A DNA stretch of 64,000 nucleotides from Alicycliphilus denitrificans_A (GTDB taxonomy: Bacteria > Pseudomonadota > Gammaproteobacteria > Burkholderiales > Burkholderiaceae_C). The position numbers and the translations under genes were made by a program. Of the stretch, positions 25,280 to 35,000 are shown one piece after another. Under the pieces are notes generated by a model. That model was not told where the DNA came from, did no database searches, and saw only the letters and a program-made list of their open reading frames with translations. The stretch is from assembly GCF_044792555.1 (NCBI RefSeq), contig NZ_CP126238.1:930001-994000 (forward strand), written 5' to 3'. How positions within the stretch are numbered: the first letter of the stretch is position 1; each line of letters opens with the position of its first letter.

Positions 25280-26158
25280 TCAGCAGGCGGGCAGGTCCTG
25301 GCCCTTGTTGAGGGCATCCACCGTATCCAGCAGGCGATTCCAGTAAGCCGGCAGCCCTGCCCAGGGGTTGCCGGTGTTGCGCGCGAAGTCGTAATGCCGA
25401 TCGGTGGCATACACCCAGCCGGCGTGGCCGCGTGCACTTGCCGCGGTGCGCAGGCTGGCCTGCATGGTGCTGCAATCGCTGGCGTCATGCACCAGCATGG
25501 CCTGCTTGCCGTTGCTGTGCTGATAGACCCAGCCGTGGCTGGGTTGGGGGTCGAAGCGGCTGTAGGCGCCGGCCTGGCCTTCGAAGGTCACCAGGGTGTC
25601 GGCCACGGCGGCATAGTCGGCCACCGGCAGGGTGCCGGGGTTTCCCACCACCTGCAAGCCTGCGTCCAATCCCTTGATGTAGCCGTAGATCTGGCGATAA
25701 AAGCCCAGCGCTGCGCTGGTGGCGGCCATTTCGTCGATGAAAAAGCCGCTGATGTGTGCGCGGCCGTAGAACGCCAGGTAGCGGTCGATGTGCAGCCGGA
25801 TGTCGGACTGCGCAGATGCGCCGTAGCCCGTCGGCACATAGCCTATGACCTTGCCGCCGGCCTGCGTGAACGCGCCGATGGCCTGCGTGAACTGGGCATC
25901 GGCCTGCTTGCCCGCCCCATTGCTGGGGTTCACGATGGCGGTGATGCCCACCGAGGGCTGGGCCTGGGCGCTGCGGGCCAGCTGCTCCCAGGGCGAGCCG
26001 GGCAGCGGGTAGAAGTATGCCGGCACCAAGACCCGCAGCGGCTCGGATGGGGGGCGCGGGATGGCCGGGCTATCACCGCCGCCGCCGCAACCAGACAGGG
26101 CGCCGATCAGGCTCGCAACGACGGCAACAAGGCATAGAGGCAGGCGGCTGGCGGGCAT
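25280..26158 (-). CDS. Spherulin-4/GH135-like lipoprotein at the end of the pel operon
   Basis: A 292-residue protein with a lipoprotein signal (lipobox LSGC, Cys24; the next residue is Gly, which favours the outer membrane) and a spherulation-specific family 4 domain. The domain begins VLVPAYFYPLPGSPWEQL, then ITAIVNPSNGAG, GKVIGYVPTGYG and GFFIDEMAAT. The adjacent Asp142-Glu143 match the acidic pair used by fungal Sph3 (GH135), an enzyme that cuts alpha-1,4 GalNAc-rich polymers; Glu193 is a further candidate. Pel has the same kind of linkage, so this may be a second Pel hydrolase. The ATG 26158 start is preferred over TTG 26182. It is 54 bases after pelG and likely co-transcribed. Confidence 0.8.
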   Translation of the reverse strand: MPASRLPLCLVAVVASLIGALSGCGGGGDSPAIPRPPSEPLRVLVPAYFYPLPGSPWEQLARSAQAQPSVGITAIVNPSNGAGKQADAQFTQAIGAFTQAGGKVIGYVPTGYGASAQSDIRLHIDRYLAFYGRAHISGFFIDEMAATSAALGFYRQIYGYIKGLDAGLQVVGNPGTLPVADYAAVADTLVTFEGQAGAYSRFDPQPSHGWVYQHSNGKQAMLVHDASDCSTMQASLRTAASARGHAGWVYATDRHYDFARNTGNPWAGLPAYWNRLLDTVDALNKGQDLPAC

Positions 26159-26212
26159 GAGGAATCGAGGGTCAAATGGCAAGCCGGCGATTGAGCATGC
26201 GCCGGCCGTGCC

Positions 26213-27586
26213 TTATTGCAGCATGAAGGTCTGGTATTCCAGCCGGTGCAGGCGTTTGGACAGCAGCAGCAGGCCGGCAGCCAGGGTCAGCAAGGTAGCC
26301 AGCGCAAAGCCGTAGCCATACAGGGCCGCGCCAAATGCCAGCGTAACGCTCGTGAGCAGGATGTTGAGCAGCACGAACATGCTGCACAGCAGCAGCACGG
26401 TGCGCCGCTGGTCGAGGTAGAAGAACACGTTGAGCACCGCCATCAGTCCCACCTGCAGGCCCACGCCTATGACCTGCACCTGCAGCAGCGGCAGGTACAG
26501 GCGCGAGATGCCCAGGGCATCGAGCAGCCAGGGGCCGGCGACGAAGGTCACGAGCACGGCCAGGGTCTGGATCTTGGCGATCTCGCCCAGGCCCTGCTGG
26601 ATGGAGTAGACCATTTCGTCGCGCATGGTTTCTATGTATTCGAGCGAGCCGCCGCTGCGCACCGCGTCGTAGAACTTATCGTAGTACTCGACGAAGTCGG
26701 TCTCGATGCGCACCAGGAACACAGCCATGCCGGGAATGATGGACAGGTAGGACAGGAACACCGGCAGGTCGTAGATCAGCGAGGCGCGCAGCTGGCCGAT
26801 GATCGGCTGCGAGGTGGGCGGGAAGAACCAGAACATGAACTTGTCGGCCCAGATGCCCAGGTTGTAGAGAAAGCCGATCGCCATCAGCGAGGGGTACAGC
26901 TTGTCCCACTGCAGGAAGTCAAAGGCGATGATCTGGTGCTTGGGGTGAAACTCCTGCACCACCAGCAGCCACATGCCGGCCAGCAACACATAGTGGCCCA
27001 GCACGAAGGCGCCCAGCAGCCCTTCCAAGCCCCAGGGGCGCAGCAGGAGTGCGCACACCACGATCAGGGTGTAGCTCAGCCCAAACAGCCCGACGATGGC
27101 CTTGTAGCGCTTCATGCCCGACAGCAGCACGGTGAGCACCCATACGCCGCACAGCAGCATGAAGCCGGCGAGCATGAGCAGCCGGTAGGCCAGCCCCAGG
27201 CCTGGCAGAGCCACGAACAATGCCAGGGTGGCGAGTACCGCGGCACCGAGCAGGACGATGGTCATCAGCCCGTGCAGATTGGGCAGGACCAGGCGCCGCT
27301 GTTTTTCGAACAGCCGATCGGCGATGAAGCGCGTGAAGGCCAGCTGCACCAGCCCGGTATAGATCAGGCTGCAGGCCACGAGGTAGGTGACCGAGGTCTG
27401 GAATTGCGTCACCAGGGAGGCCGGCACCACCACGCTGGCGCTGAAGATGCCGACCAGCAGGATGCCGACGATGGACAGCACCCAGGGCCCGGAGCCGATT
27501 ACGCCGGCGTAGGCGTAGGCCTGCACCAGACTCAGCAGGGTGTTCTTGCGCAGCATGTGGCGCAGTTCGAATCCTATGCCGGCCAT
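26213..27586 (-). CDS. pelG: Pel exopolysaccharide exporter PelG
   Basis: Inner-membrane protein of the MOP flippase-like group, thought to move the growing Pel polymer across the inner membrane together with PelD and PelE. The 457 residues are nearly the length of the Pseudomonas protein and begin MAGIGFELRHMLRKNTLLS, a PelG hallmark, followed by about twelve hydrophobic segments. A cytoplasmic stretch carries ETDFVEYYDKFYDAVRSGG. The start shares its A with the pelF stop (TGATG). It is the last conserved pel gene. Confidence 0.95.
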   Translation of the reverse strand: MAGIGFELRHMLRKNTLLSLVQAYAYAGVIGSGPWVLSIVGILLVGIFSASVVVPASLVTQFQTSVTYLVACSLIYTGLVQLAFTRFIADRLFEKQRRLVLPNLHGLMTIVLLGAAVLATLALFVALPGLGLAYRLLMLAGFMLLCGVWVLTVLLSGMKRYKAIVGLFGLSYTLIVVCALLLRPWGLEGLLGAFVLGHYVLLAGMWLLVVQEFHPKHQIIAFDFLQWDKLYPSLMAIGFLYNLGIWADKFMFWFFPPTSQPIIGQLRASLIYDLPVFLSYLSIIPGMAVFLVRIETDFVEYYDKFYDAVRSGGSLEYIETMRDEMVYSIQQGLGEIAKIQTLAVLVTFVAGPWLLDALGISRLYLPLLQVQVIGVGLQVGLMAVLNVFFYLDQRRTVLLLCSMFVLLNILLTSVTLAFGAALYGYGFALATLLTLAAGLLLLSKRLHRLEYQTFMLQ

Positions 27587-29118
27587 CAGGCTGCTCCCGG
27601 GGCGCCGGCCAGTGCGCGTTCGTAGACCTGGCGGTAGCGATCAAACATCAGGCGGTCGCTGTAGTAGCGCTCCACGCGCGCAATGGCCGCGCGGCTTGCG
27701 GCCTGCCAGCGGGCGGTATCACCGAGCAACTGCAGGGCCGCGTCGGCCAGCTGCTGGGGCTCGGTAATGGGGACCACCACGCCCGAGGGGCCGAGCGCGC
27801 GGTCTTCCTCATCCAGCCCTTCGATCAACTGGCGGCACGAGCCGACATCGGTGGACACGGCGGGCACGCCGGCCGCATAGCCCTCCAGCAGCACCAGCGG
27901 CAGGGCCTCGCTGATGGAGGACAGCACCACCAGGCCGATGCGCGGCATCAACTCCTCTACGCGCTGCATGCCCAGAAAGCGCACATGCTCCTGCAGCCCC
28001 AGGCTGCGCACGAGGTTGCGGGATTCTTCGGCGTAGGCCGGGTCTTCCTCGGCCGGGCCGGCAATCCAGCCCTGGGCGTCGGGGCGCTGGTTGGCCACCC
28101 GGCGCATGGCGCGGATGAAGGTCTTGATGTCCTTGATCGGCACCACGCGGCCAATCAGGCACAGCACCGGCGGCGGCTCGGATGGGCGCTGCGCGCGCAA
28201 GGGGGCGAAACGTTCCAGCCTGATGCCGTTGGGGATGCTGCTGGTGCGCTCGGGCGGCGCGCCGTCGCTGATCTGGCGCTGGCGGTTGGCCTCATAGAGC
28301 GCAATGATCGGGTCGGCATGCTGGTAGCAGTAGCGCCCCAGCCACTCGAAGAAATGGATCCACATCTGGCGGAAGTACGACAGCTCGGTCGGGTCGCGCT
28401 GGAACACGTTGCGGTTGTCGCGTATCCACTCGCTCTTGAACAGGTCGATCTTGCGCTCCTTGGTGTAGATGCCATGTTCGGACAGGATCAGCGGCGTGCC
28501 GCGCGTTTGCGCCAGCAGAGCGCCCAGAAAGCCCGCGTAGCCGGTGGAGGCGCAGTGCACGGCGCGTACCGCAGGCAGCTGTTGCGCCACCCGCGCCAGC
28601 AGCCACAGGGGCTGCAGCATGATGCGCACGGTCCAGAAAAAATCGACGAACGAAGGGTCGGCGCAATGCTCGCGGTACACCTCGCAAATGAGGTCCCAGG
28701 CGCGCTTGCTGTAGAGAAAGTCCCCCAGTTGCACGCTGCCGCCGGGCAGCATCTGCCGCGTTACCGCTTCAAATGCCGCCATGACCTCGGGGCTGGCCGG
28801 TCCGTGCCGGAAAGCATCCAGCAGGTTCTGCACCAGCGCCTGGCCTTGCGCGTCGCCCCTGCGGGCCGCCGGCTGCGGGCGCCATTGGCCTGGGTCGTGC
28901 AGGTAATGCTCTTCGAAATGCACCACGTTGTCGGGCAGCGGGTATTTGAATGCACCGTAGTCCTCGCGCCGGCTGCCCAGAAAGACGATGGCATAGCGAT
29001 ATTCGGGGTAAGCGCGCACGATCTGGTTGATCCAGCTCGACACCCCCCCGCTGACGTAGGGGAACGTGCCCTCCAGCAGCAGGGCGATGTCGGCCGACTG
29101 TGCCTTGGGATGGCTCAT
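27586..29118 (-). CDS. pelF: Pel polysaccharide glycosyltransferase PelF
   Basis: Cytosolic GT4-family (GT-B fold) glycosyltransferase expected to polymerise Pel from UDP-activated sugars. The 510-residue protein opens with IALLLEGTFPYVSGGVSSW, typical of PelF, and has the nucleotide-binding half with IGRVVPIKDIKTFIRAM and the EX7E motif in SEALPLVLLEGYAAG. The ATG at 29118 overlaps the pelE stop; an upstream extension to 29169 has no similarity. It works with the PelDEG membrane complex, whose c-di-GMP input is in PelD. Confidence 0.95.
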   Translation of the reverse strand: MSHPKAQSADIALLLEGTFPYVSGGVSSWINQIVRAYPEYRYAIVFLGSRREDYGAFKYPLPDNVVHFEEHYLHDPGQWRPQPAARRGDAQGQALVQNLLDAFRHGPASPEVMAAFEAVTRQMLPGGSVQLGDFLYSKRAWDLICEVYREHCADPSFVDFFWTVRIMLQPLWLLARVAQQLPAVRAVHCASTGYAGFLGALLAQTRGTPLILSEHGIYTKERKIDLFKSEWIRDNRNVFQRDPTELSYFRQMWIHFFEWLGRYCYQHADPIIALYEANRQRQISDGAPPERTSSIPNGIRLERFAPLRAQRPSEPPPVLCLIGRVVPIKDIKTFIRAMRRVANQRPDAQGWIAGPAEEDPAYAEESRNLVRSLGLQEHVRFLGMQRVEELMPRIGLVVLSSISEALPLVLLEGYAAGVPAVSTDVGSCRQLIEGLDEEDRALGPSGVVVPITEPQQLADAALQLLGDTARWQAASRAAIARVERYYSDRLMFDRYRQVYERALAGAPGAA

Positions 29119-30113
29119 GAATGGTTCCAATAGTCGATCACGGGCCGCAGGCGCGGCAGCGCCCCCCATTGGTGCAGTTCGCGCATCAGCGTGCGTGTCT
29201 GGGCGTAGTCACGCCGCTCGAAGGCCAACTGCGCCTGGTAGGGCAGCACCCGGGAGGCGGGCAGGCCCAGCGTGCGGGCCATGGCATAGGCCTGTTCGGC
29301 CTCCTGCAGCTGTCCCTGTTCGTGCAACAGGCGCCCGCGGCGCAGGTGCAGGGCGGCATTGCCGTGGTTGTGCTGCAGCGCCATGGAGCAGTACTGCAGG
29401 GATTGCTCCATCGCGTGCTGGCGCAGGTCGCCCTGCACCAGGTCGTGATACACCAGCTCCCAATACAGGTCGGACAGGCGCTGCGCACATTGCGGCTGCT
29501 GGCCGCTCGCTGCGGCACCCGCCTGCAGGATGGTGAGCTCGTGGTCTATGGCGCGGTTGATGCGCTTTTCCAGGTTGTCGAGCATGCCGTGCGCGAGCAG
29601 ACGCAGGTCCTCGCTGGGGTCGTTGAGCACGCCGCGCAGCAGTGGCGATGCCGTGCGCCCGGAGACATATTGCAGCGCTGCCATGGCGCGCATGCGCGCC
29701 TGTACCGGAACCTTGGCATTGCCCAGGAACGCGCCCAGTCCGGCATGGCGAAACTGGCTTTGCCGGCGCTGGTGCTGGTCAAATTCGGGCAATTGCACGG
29801 AGTCGAAGTCGTCCCCGGCCGGCTTGCGGCGGTAGATGCGCAGGATGGCAAAGGCCGCCAGCACGCCGAAAAAGCCCGCCACGGGCACGGCGTAGCTGCA
29901 GGCCGCGATGAGCAGCACGGTGGCCCAGCGCGGCCTGGACAGGCGCCCGGGCAGCAGTGGCAACAGTGCCAGCGACAGCAATCCGCTGGCCGCAGCGTGC
30001 AGCAGCAGATAGCTGACCAGGGCCGCGTCGGAGCGCTCGGCCAGCAGCCATGTGCCGCCCCAGGCGCCGAACTCCAGCCCCAGCGCGGCCAATCCCCATT
30101 TGAAATTAAGCAT
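29115..30113 (-). CDS. pelE: Pel inner-membrane scaffold protein PelE
   Basis: A 332-residue membrane protein with two or three N-terminal helices (from MLNFKWGLAALGLEFGAWGG to about residue 95) and a cytoplasmic helical repeat region with TPR-like segments, such as ALHLRRGRLLHEQGQLQEAE. PelE is known to join PelD and PelG and to bind PelF. I start at ATG 30113, which overlaps the pelD stop by eight bases; the longer open frame back to 30269 lies over pelD. The stop overlaps the pelF ATG. Confidence 0.9.
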   Translation of the reverse strand: MLNFKWGLAALGLEFGAWGGTWLLAERSDAALVSYLLLHAAASGLLSLALLPLLPGRLSRPRWATVLLIAACSYAVPVAGFFGVLAAFAILRIYRRKPAGDDFDSVQLPEFDQHQRRQSQFRHAGLGAFLGNAKVPVQARMRAMAALQYVSGRTASPLLRGVLNDPSEDLRLLAHGMLDNLEKRINRAIDHELTILQAGAAASGQQPQCAQRLSDLYWELVYHDLVQGDLRQHAMEQSLQYCSMALQHNHGNAALHLRRGRLLHEQGQLQEAEQAYAMARTLGLPASRVLPYQAQLAFERRDYAQTRTLMRELHQWGALPRLRPVIDYWNHS

Positions 30114-31491
30114 GGGCAATGCTGTGCAGGCGTTGCAGGATGCGCTCGGGTTGCGCGCTGTCCAGCGGCACCACGTGCGGAAAAATGCCGGCCTGCGCCA
30201 GCGACTGCTGGCTCTTTTGCTGCATCCAGGCTTCCAGGCGGCGGACATAGCCCTCGGCCGTAGTTGCATTGCCCAGCGGCATGAGCACGGCCAGCACCTG
30301 GCGCTGGGGTGCGCGGATCAGCCAGGCCTCGTCGAGCTCGCGCTTGAGGCGCTCCACCTGGGCCGGCAGGTCCTGCTCAAGCGCCCGTGGCTGGCATTCG
30401 AGCGCTACGACGATGCTGGGCACCTGGGCGCTGGCGTGGATGTGCGCCAGGCGCTGGAGCTCGAAGGCAAAGAGCGGCGGGCAGTCGGGAAACTGTTTCA
30501 CGATGGGCCGGGCCAGGGCGTCCATCGACAGGCCGTCGGTGTAATAGCCGAGCAGCAGTTGCAGGGTCTGCAGGTTTTCCTCCTGCAGTGCGAAAAACGG
30601 CATCTCCTGCACCACCAGCAGCCCATACATCTCGCCGTCCAGATCCAGCAAGGGCGCAGCCACCAGGTAGCGTGTCCCCGGCGGCCCGTTCTGCACCTGG
30701 CGGATGTGGCACAGCCTGTGCGTCTGTAGGGCCTGCCGCAGGAGCGGGTCGTCGGCTTGCAGCGGGTCGTGGGCGCCGATGCTGGCGGATGCTTGCGCGG
30801 CAACATGCCCTTTGGTCACGGTATGGATGGCGGCGCATTCCAGCTGGCAATACTGCGCCAGCAGCCGCAGCAGCGCCTGGGGGGCTTGTTCTTCGCCGCG
30901 ACCGGCCTCGCGCAGGCCGGACAGCGCGTCGCGCATGGACATGGGGCGGCCGATCAGCTCCTGCTCCAGCCGGTCGTGCGACAGGCGCAGCAGGTAATGC
31001 TGGCGCACCAGGTGTTCCAGGCGTTGGTCCAGGTACAGCTGCAGGGTTTCGGCGCGGCGTGCGCGTGCCTGCCACAGGCTGGAGAATTCGCCCACCAGCA
31101 TCACCAGGATCAGGCCGCCCAGGAAGTACAGCTGCGGGAAGATGTCCCAATGGCCGGCGTTGAGTGCCAGCCAGCCGATCAACAGCACGCTGGCGCCCAC
31201 CAGGCCAGCCATGGGGCCGTAGCGCAGCGCCAGCACCACCGGCGCCAGCCAGGGCCAGGGAAACGATGTCTGCACCTGCAAGGGGTCTTGCGGTGCCCAG
31301 ATGAGGCCCAGGCCCACGGCCAGCAAGGGCAGCAGCAGGGTTTCGGCCAGTATGACGGCGGGATGGGTGGCCTTGGTGGCCAGCTTGCCCAGCAAATGAA
31401 CGGGCAAGCCCATGCCTGGGCGCGCCTGCGGATCGTCGTCGCCACGGCCCATCTGGCGGCGCACGCCGGGGTTGTCGGAGAGGGTGGCCAT
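30106..31491 (-). CDS. pelD: c-di-GMP receptor PelD
   Basis: Inner-membrane receptor that switches on Pel synthesis when c-di-GMP is bound. The 461 residues show four N-terminal membrane helices (about 45-135), a coiled helix, a GAF domain (about 200-315) and a degenerate GGDEF domain (about 330-460) lacking the catalytic loop. The inhibitory-site motif RxxD is kept as RELD at residues 384-387, matching Arg367/Asp370 of Pseudomonas PelD. It lies between pelC and pelE; the gap to pelC is seven bases. c-di-GMP control of this cluster is thus well supported by sequence. Confidence 0.93.
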   Translation of the reverse strand: MATLSDNPGVRRQMGRGDDDPQARPGMGLPVHLLGKLATKATHPAVILAETLLLPLLAVGLGLIWAPQDPLQVQTSFPWPWLAPVVLALRYGPMAGLVGASVLLIGWLALNAGHWDIFPQLYFLGGLILVMLVGEFSSLWQARARRAETLQLYLDQRLEHLVRQHYLLRLSHDRLEQELIGRPMSMRDALSGLREAGRGEEQAPQALLRLLAQYCQLECAAIHTVTKGHVAAQASASIGAHDPLQADDPLLRQALQTHRLCHIRQVQNGPPGTRYLVAAPLLDLDGEMYGLLVVQEMPFFALQEENLQTLQLLLGYYTDGLSMDALARPIVKQFPDCPPLFAFELQRLAHIHASAQVPSIVVALECQPRALEQDLPAQVERLKRELDEAWLIRAPQRQVLAVLMPLGNATTAEGYVRRLEAWMQQKSQQSLAQAGIFPHVVPLDSAQPERILQRLHSIAHA

Positions 31492-31498
31492 GGGGCGT

Positions 31499-32056
31499 TC
31501 AGCGGCTGCCGGCCAGGCCCGATTGCAGCAGCTTGCGCATCAGCTTGTGCGCCACGGCCGACAGTGCCTCGCGGCTCCAGCCGCTTTGGCCGCCCGAGCC
31601 GCTCCACAGGGTTTCGCCGCTGGCCACGTCCAGGATGTGCAGGGTGATGCCGGCGGCGGGCTCGCCGTCCACGCCGACCTTGTAGCGCCACTCCTGCACG
31701 CTGCCGGCCAGGGCGTAGCGCAGCTTTTGCTCGCGCGCCCAGGCCAGGGCGTCCTGCATGCGCTGGCTGTCGCCGCTGTTGAAAAGCGCCTCCTGCTGCG
31801 TGACCACCGGCGCGCTGCGCACTTTGGCCCCCATGCCTTGCGCGCTCAAGAGCGCCTGGGCAATGGCCTCGGCGCGCTGGCCGGCCAGCGGCGTTTCCGT
31901 GTGGTTGGCAAAGGGCAGGACGACCCAGCTGGCTTGGGCGTCGAGCTGCGGGCTCTGGCCCTGGTCCAGGGTGGAGCAGGCGGCCAGCAGGCTTAAGGCG
32001 CCCATGGCGGCCAGCAGTCGCAGCCGGTGCGCAAGAGTGGGGCGGTGGGGGAGCAT
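31499..32056 (-). CDS. pelC: Pel outer-membrane lipoprotein PelC
   Basis: Outer-membrane lipoprotein of 185 residues; PelC forms a dodecameric ring below the PelB barrel that guides the cationic polymer to the pore. The signal has lipobox LAAC (Cys27). The mature part begins with an Asp/Gln-rich segment then WVVLPFANHTETPLAGQRAE and ends in GETLWSGSGGQSGWSREA, as in the family. It is slightly longer than the Pseudomonas protein (172). It is followed by pelD and preceded by pelB after 21 bases. Confidence 0.9.
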   Translation of the reverse strand: MLPHRPTLAHRLRLLAAMGALSLLAACSTLDQGQSPQLDAQASWVVLPFANHTETPLAGQRAEAIAQALLSAQGMGAKVRSAPVVTQQEALFNSGDSQRMQDALAWAREQKLRYALAGSVQEWRYKVGVDGEPAAGITLHILDVASGETLWSGSGGQSGWSREALSAVAHKLMRKLLQSGLAGSR

Positions 32057-32077
32057 GTGCGTTTCTCCTCAATGGTT

Positions 32078-35000
32078 TTAAAAGTGCAGGCGGTAGGACA
32101 GGTCCAGCAGGCGCGTCAGACCCAGGGATTGCAGGCCCGATTTGCCCAGGCCGAGGCTCAGGCGCAGGTGGTCCGGTCCGAGCATGCTGCCGGCCAGGCC
32201 CAGGCGCAGGTCATAGCCCATGCCCAGCTGGCTGTGCCGCGTCAGGCTCACGCTGGCGTAGGGGCGCAGCGCGCGCGTGTAGTCCTGCTCGTAGCGCATA
32301 TTCGTCGACAGGCGCAGCCCATAGAACTGGAAGCTTGCGGGCAGAAAATAATCGATGCCCATGGCACCCACGCCGGCGGGCAGGAAGCGTTGCTGGAAAT
32401 CCAGCCCCTGCTGGCCCAGGAACACCGGGTGGCGGCGCTCGAAGCGGTGGTCAGACCAGAAGGCGCCCAACTCCCAGGTCGGGGCGTCCTGGCGATAGGT
32501 GTGCGTGTACTCAATGGCCGTGTGCCGGCCCCTGCCGACCTCGGCGCCGGTCTGCAGCCGGTATTGCTCGCTCCACTGCGACAGCAGCAGGCTGTCCTGG
32601 CGCGTGGCCTGGTAGCGCAGGTGGGCGGCCACGCGCGTCTTCATGCCACCCATGCGCAGCGCCAGGCTTTCCTCGCTGGGCAGGTGCCAGCCGAGCTCGC
32701 CGCGCAGGGACAGGCGGTTGTCGATGCGCTGCTCGTGCTCCAGGCTCAGGGGTGTGGTGTGCGCGTAGCCGCTGCGGCTGGCGGCGCGTACCAGGGTGGC
32801 GCCGTCGGCATGGCGCCAGCGCAGCAACAGGGCTGCGATGTCTTCATGGGCGGCGCTCTGCAGCTGATCCTGCGCCGTGACGCTGCGGCGGATGCGTGAC
32901 AGGTCCAGCTCCAGGGACAGGCGCGGGCCGATGGCCCAATGCAGCTGGGCATCCACCTGGCTTTCGTCGATGGCCCCCAGTTGCCTGTGCGCCAGGTGTG
33001 CTCCCGCATGGTCGCTGAAGGCCAGCAGGTTGTCGGTGAGCTGCAGGTGCAGCGGGTTGTCGTCGGGCTGGCTCTCCTGTGTTTCGAAGGCGGCGCTCTG
33101 GGCCAGGCGCATGTCGCCCACCGCGGCGGCGGCGTTGATGCGGTCGTAGCGCGGCAGGCGTTCGTCAAATTCCTGCAGCAGCTGGCCGGTGCTGGCCTTG
33201 TCGTCCTCGGCCAGGGCCACGGTGATCTCGGCCCATAGCGGACGGTTGGCGCGCTGGGCCTGGCTGCGTGCGTATTGGTGGCGCAGGAAGCCGCGCTCCG
33301 CCGTGTACTCGCCCGCATCCTGCAGCCAGCCTATGGCGGTCTCGGCCGCGGCGTTGGAGAAGTTGCCCTGGGCGTCACCATCCAGGCGCAGCAGCTCGCG
33401 CAGCACCTCCTGCGCCGGGTCACCCGGCCTTTGCATGAGGGTGAGGCGCGTGCGGGCGATGCGCTGGGTGGCGCTGAGGCCTTCTTCGCTCAGCCACCGC
33501 TGCTGTGCCTGGCTGCGACTCAAACGGGTGGTGCCTTGCTGCATTGCCTGCCATTGCTGCGACAGCAGATGGCGGCGCAGGCGCCAGGCGCGGTCGGCCT
33601 CCTGGTTTTGCTCCAGCGCGTCGGCGTAGTTCATGAGCCACAGGAAATCACCCTGGCGCTCGGCCACATGGGGCGTGAGGTAGCGCGTCAGCGCCACCTG
33701 CGGCAGGGACAGGGCCTGGTATGCCCCGGCCAGGGCCTCGTGCAGGTCTTCGTCGGTGCTCCAGGCCGGCTCGTGCAGCGCCAGCAGTTCGCGGATGGCG
33801 CTGGCGTCATTGCCATCGATGAGCAGCCATAGCAGTGCCTGGCGCATGTCGGAGGACTTGGGATCGGCCTTCAACCCCTCTTCGTAATACTGGCGTGCCT
33901 GCGCAAAGCGTCCGGCATTGTGGTGGTAGCCGCCCACCAGGCGCAGGAACTGGGGTGAGCGGTGCAGCCTGGCCAGGGAATTGCGGGTGGCGTCGGGTGC
34001 GGGATCGAGCTGTTCCAGTACGCGTGCGAATGCGCTCCACTGGTGGTGGCTGGAATACAGGGTCAAGGCCTGGATCAGGTGGCGCGGCTCGTCGTGCTGG
34101 CGCCAGGCCAGCAGGGCGACCCCGGCAGCCTCCAGGGGCTGGTCCCGCTGCAGCAGACGGATGAGGGCGTCGTAGTCGCCGATGCTGGCGTTCTGCGTGG
34201 CCACGAGCCTGCGGTAGGCGGCAACGGCCAGCTGGTTGCGCTCGCGGTTCTCGGCCAGCTCGCCCGTGAGGCGCCACAGCTCGGCGGTGCTATCGGTAGA
34301 TGCAAGCGGGCGGTCCTGCACGGCCTGCAGCCATTGCAGGCCCAGCTCGGGCTGGCGGTGCTGCAGGGCCAGCACGGCGCCATGCATGGCGCGCTCAGCG
34401 GTGAGCTGGGCGGGGTCGGCGAGCAGCTGGCGCCAGGCGTCCAGGGCCAGGTCGGGCTGGCCTGCGCGTTCGGCCAGCTGGGCCAGCAGCTCCAGGCTGG
34501 CCGCGCTGCGTGCATGCTGGCGCAGGTAGTCGATGGCCGGCTGGGGTTCGCCCAGGCGTTCCTGCGCCTCGACCAGGGCGCGCACCAGGCGCAGATCGTC
34601 GGGGCGGCTGCGCAGCTGGTGGCGCAGGGCCTGCACCAGCGCCACATCGTCGAATTGACCTGGCGCCAGGCGTAGCACGGCCTGCCAGGCGGCTTCCTGG
34701 TGGGTCTGGCGCGCGAGGATGAGCCAGTTTTCCAGCGCCATGCCGGGGCGCTGCGTCCACTCCGACACCTGCGCCAGGCGGCCGCGCCAGCGCATGTCGG
34801 CGGGGTTCTGGCGCACGGCGGCGCTGGCTATGGCCCAGGCGTCTTCGAGCTTGCGGTTCTCAAGGAATACCTCGTAGCCCAGGGTGTAGATCTTGTCGTC
34901 AAAGGGCAGGGCGGGCGGCTGCGGGGCGGGGGGCTTGTCTGCCACCGGCAGGGCCAGGCGCTGCGCCGGGTGCACGAGCAGGCTGGCGCCATCGTCAAAC

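Noticed and set aside
26216..27625. 469-codon plus-strand open frame opposite pelG
   Set aside because: Gln/His-rich antisense artefact of a hydrophobic membrane protein gene.
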